A stretch of 64,000 bases of DNA, taken from Plazaster borealis. Lineage: Eukaryota > Echinodermata > Asteroidea > Forcipulatida > Labidiasteridae. Below are positions 63,372 to 64,000 of the stretch, piece after piece. Both the position numbers and the translations under genes were made by a program. The first letter of the stretch is position 1, and the number at the start of each line of letters is the position of its first letter. The notes under the pieces were generated by a model. The model saw only the letters and a program-made list of their open reading frames with translations, was not told the DNA's origin and did not search any database. Location: assembly GCA_021014325.1 (NCBI GenBank), contig CM037475.1, positions 2,387,001 to 2,451,000 on the forward strand, read 5' to 3'.

Positions 63372-63734
63372 GGCAGTCACGAATGATGTACATTGTTGAT
63401 AGTTTGTGGTCTGCAACACTGACACACATTTGAGCTGGTAGCTGCAATGCTTTATTTCATTTTCTCTAGAAAAAAAACCCCTGCGTAGAAAGAAGAGCCT
63501 TTGCGCAGTGGCATTGTGGGCAGCTTCAGATCGATCACCCCCGGGAACGAGGTCGGGCCGCTTAAACCTTCAACCGAATACAGGCAAAGAAGAACTTCCG
63601 GTGACTTATTTTCAGCATTTCATTATTTGAGCATGGTATCAAAGAATTTGATCTTGGCTTAGGCCTGTATAGAAAATTATTCATTTTAACAGATAGAGTT
63701 GAATGATAAGAGACAGGTCACCCGGAGGTCGACC

Positions 63735-63860
63735 AACATCGACACATCCTTTGACTCTATAGAAGTGCACTGTTTGGTTTGGTGTATGCAGACACAACAT
63801 CGACACATCCTTTGACTCTATAGAAGTGCACTTTTTGTTTTGGTGTATGCAGACACAATT
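63735..63860 (+). repeat. 59-bp tandem duplication
   Basis: CATCGACACATCCTTTGACT, CTATAGAAGTGCACT and GGTGTATGCAGACACA occur twice in succession with two small differences. Confidence 0.85.
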
Positions 63861-64000
63861 TACCCAAACCTAAATAGTGTCATATTGTGTCCACCATACC
63901 TCAAAATGGCGTTTAGCAGAAACGTCACGTTTTCAAGCATTCATCGCTTACACAACAAATCATGTGAGCGGAAATGGTGGCCATAAAGCGCACAGTTCCG
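63861..64000. other. Right edge, nothing recognised
   Basis: No exon of the SLC43 gene and no element boundary could be identified in the last bases. Confidence 0.3.

Noticed and set aside
63900..64000. A possible first exon starting at the ATG in CAAAATGGCGTTTAGCAG.
   Set aside because: The frame closes after about 26 codons without a recognised motif or a clear donor.

Overview
The window is nuclear DNA from a metazoan, and an echinoderm, probably a sea star, fits best. That assignment rests on split genes with GT-AG introns, a three-gene layout, and dispersed repeats I associate with sea-star assemblies; I could not check the species. Coding sequence is only a few per cent of the window. 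Nothing prokaryotic, such as operons or CRISPR arrays, is present.

Three genes are supported by exon-by-exon translation with matching intron phases. (1) Positions 58-5146, plus strand: the last six coding exons (351 residues) of an axonemal inner-arm dynein heavy chain of the DNAH3/7/12 group, entering from the left edge and ending at a TAG at 5144-5146. (2) Positions 17281-50021, minus strand: a complete ten-exon Fringe gene. The exons sum to 1170 nt (389 residues plus stop) and every splice junction is in phase. It has a type II membrane anchor, the DDD metal-binding motif and the family C-terminus, so it should be the Golgi beta-1,3-GlcNAc transferase that extends O-fucose on Notch EGF repeats. 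(3) Positions 53368-55607, plus strand: the first three coding exons of an SLC43-family transporter, closest to SLC43A3, which continues beyond the window or into exons I could not find. Fringe and SLC43 are head to head, with 3.3 kb between start codons. The dynein and Fringe genes converge, with about 12 kb of repeat-rich DNA between their stop codons. The three genes share no obvious pathway.

The rest is introns and intergenic DNA crowded with mobile elements. The most abundant are TTAA-flanked MITEs of about 330-430 bp: at least 14 copies of one family plus three or four relatives. A nested copy and a row of three elements sharing TTAA sites record their insertion. Other layers are GGGCCCAATTTCA-ended foldback elements; a GGACCAG-type repeat; several tRNA-derived SINEs; decayed LINE and Penelope-like (GIY-YIG) remnants; a MULE-like element with a 9-bp target duplication in a Fringe intron; and a hAT-like element with an 8-bp duplication in an SLC43 intron.

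Tandem arrays are prominent. A 47-bp then 22-bp minisatellite (15911-17092) lies just downstream of the Fringe stop codon, possibly inside its 3' UTR. Others are a 31-bp array in the last Fringe intron, a 21-bp array near 28.8 kb, a 104-bp array near 34.8 kb, a 117-bp array near 42.1 kb, and an interstitial telomere-type CCCTAA run between inverted 16-bp repeats in SLC43 intron 1. The least expected signals are hammerhead-ribozyme-like cores (CTGAAGA ... GAAAC) inside repeats, and the hairpin-dense minisatellite at the Fringe 3' end.
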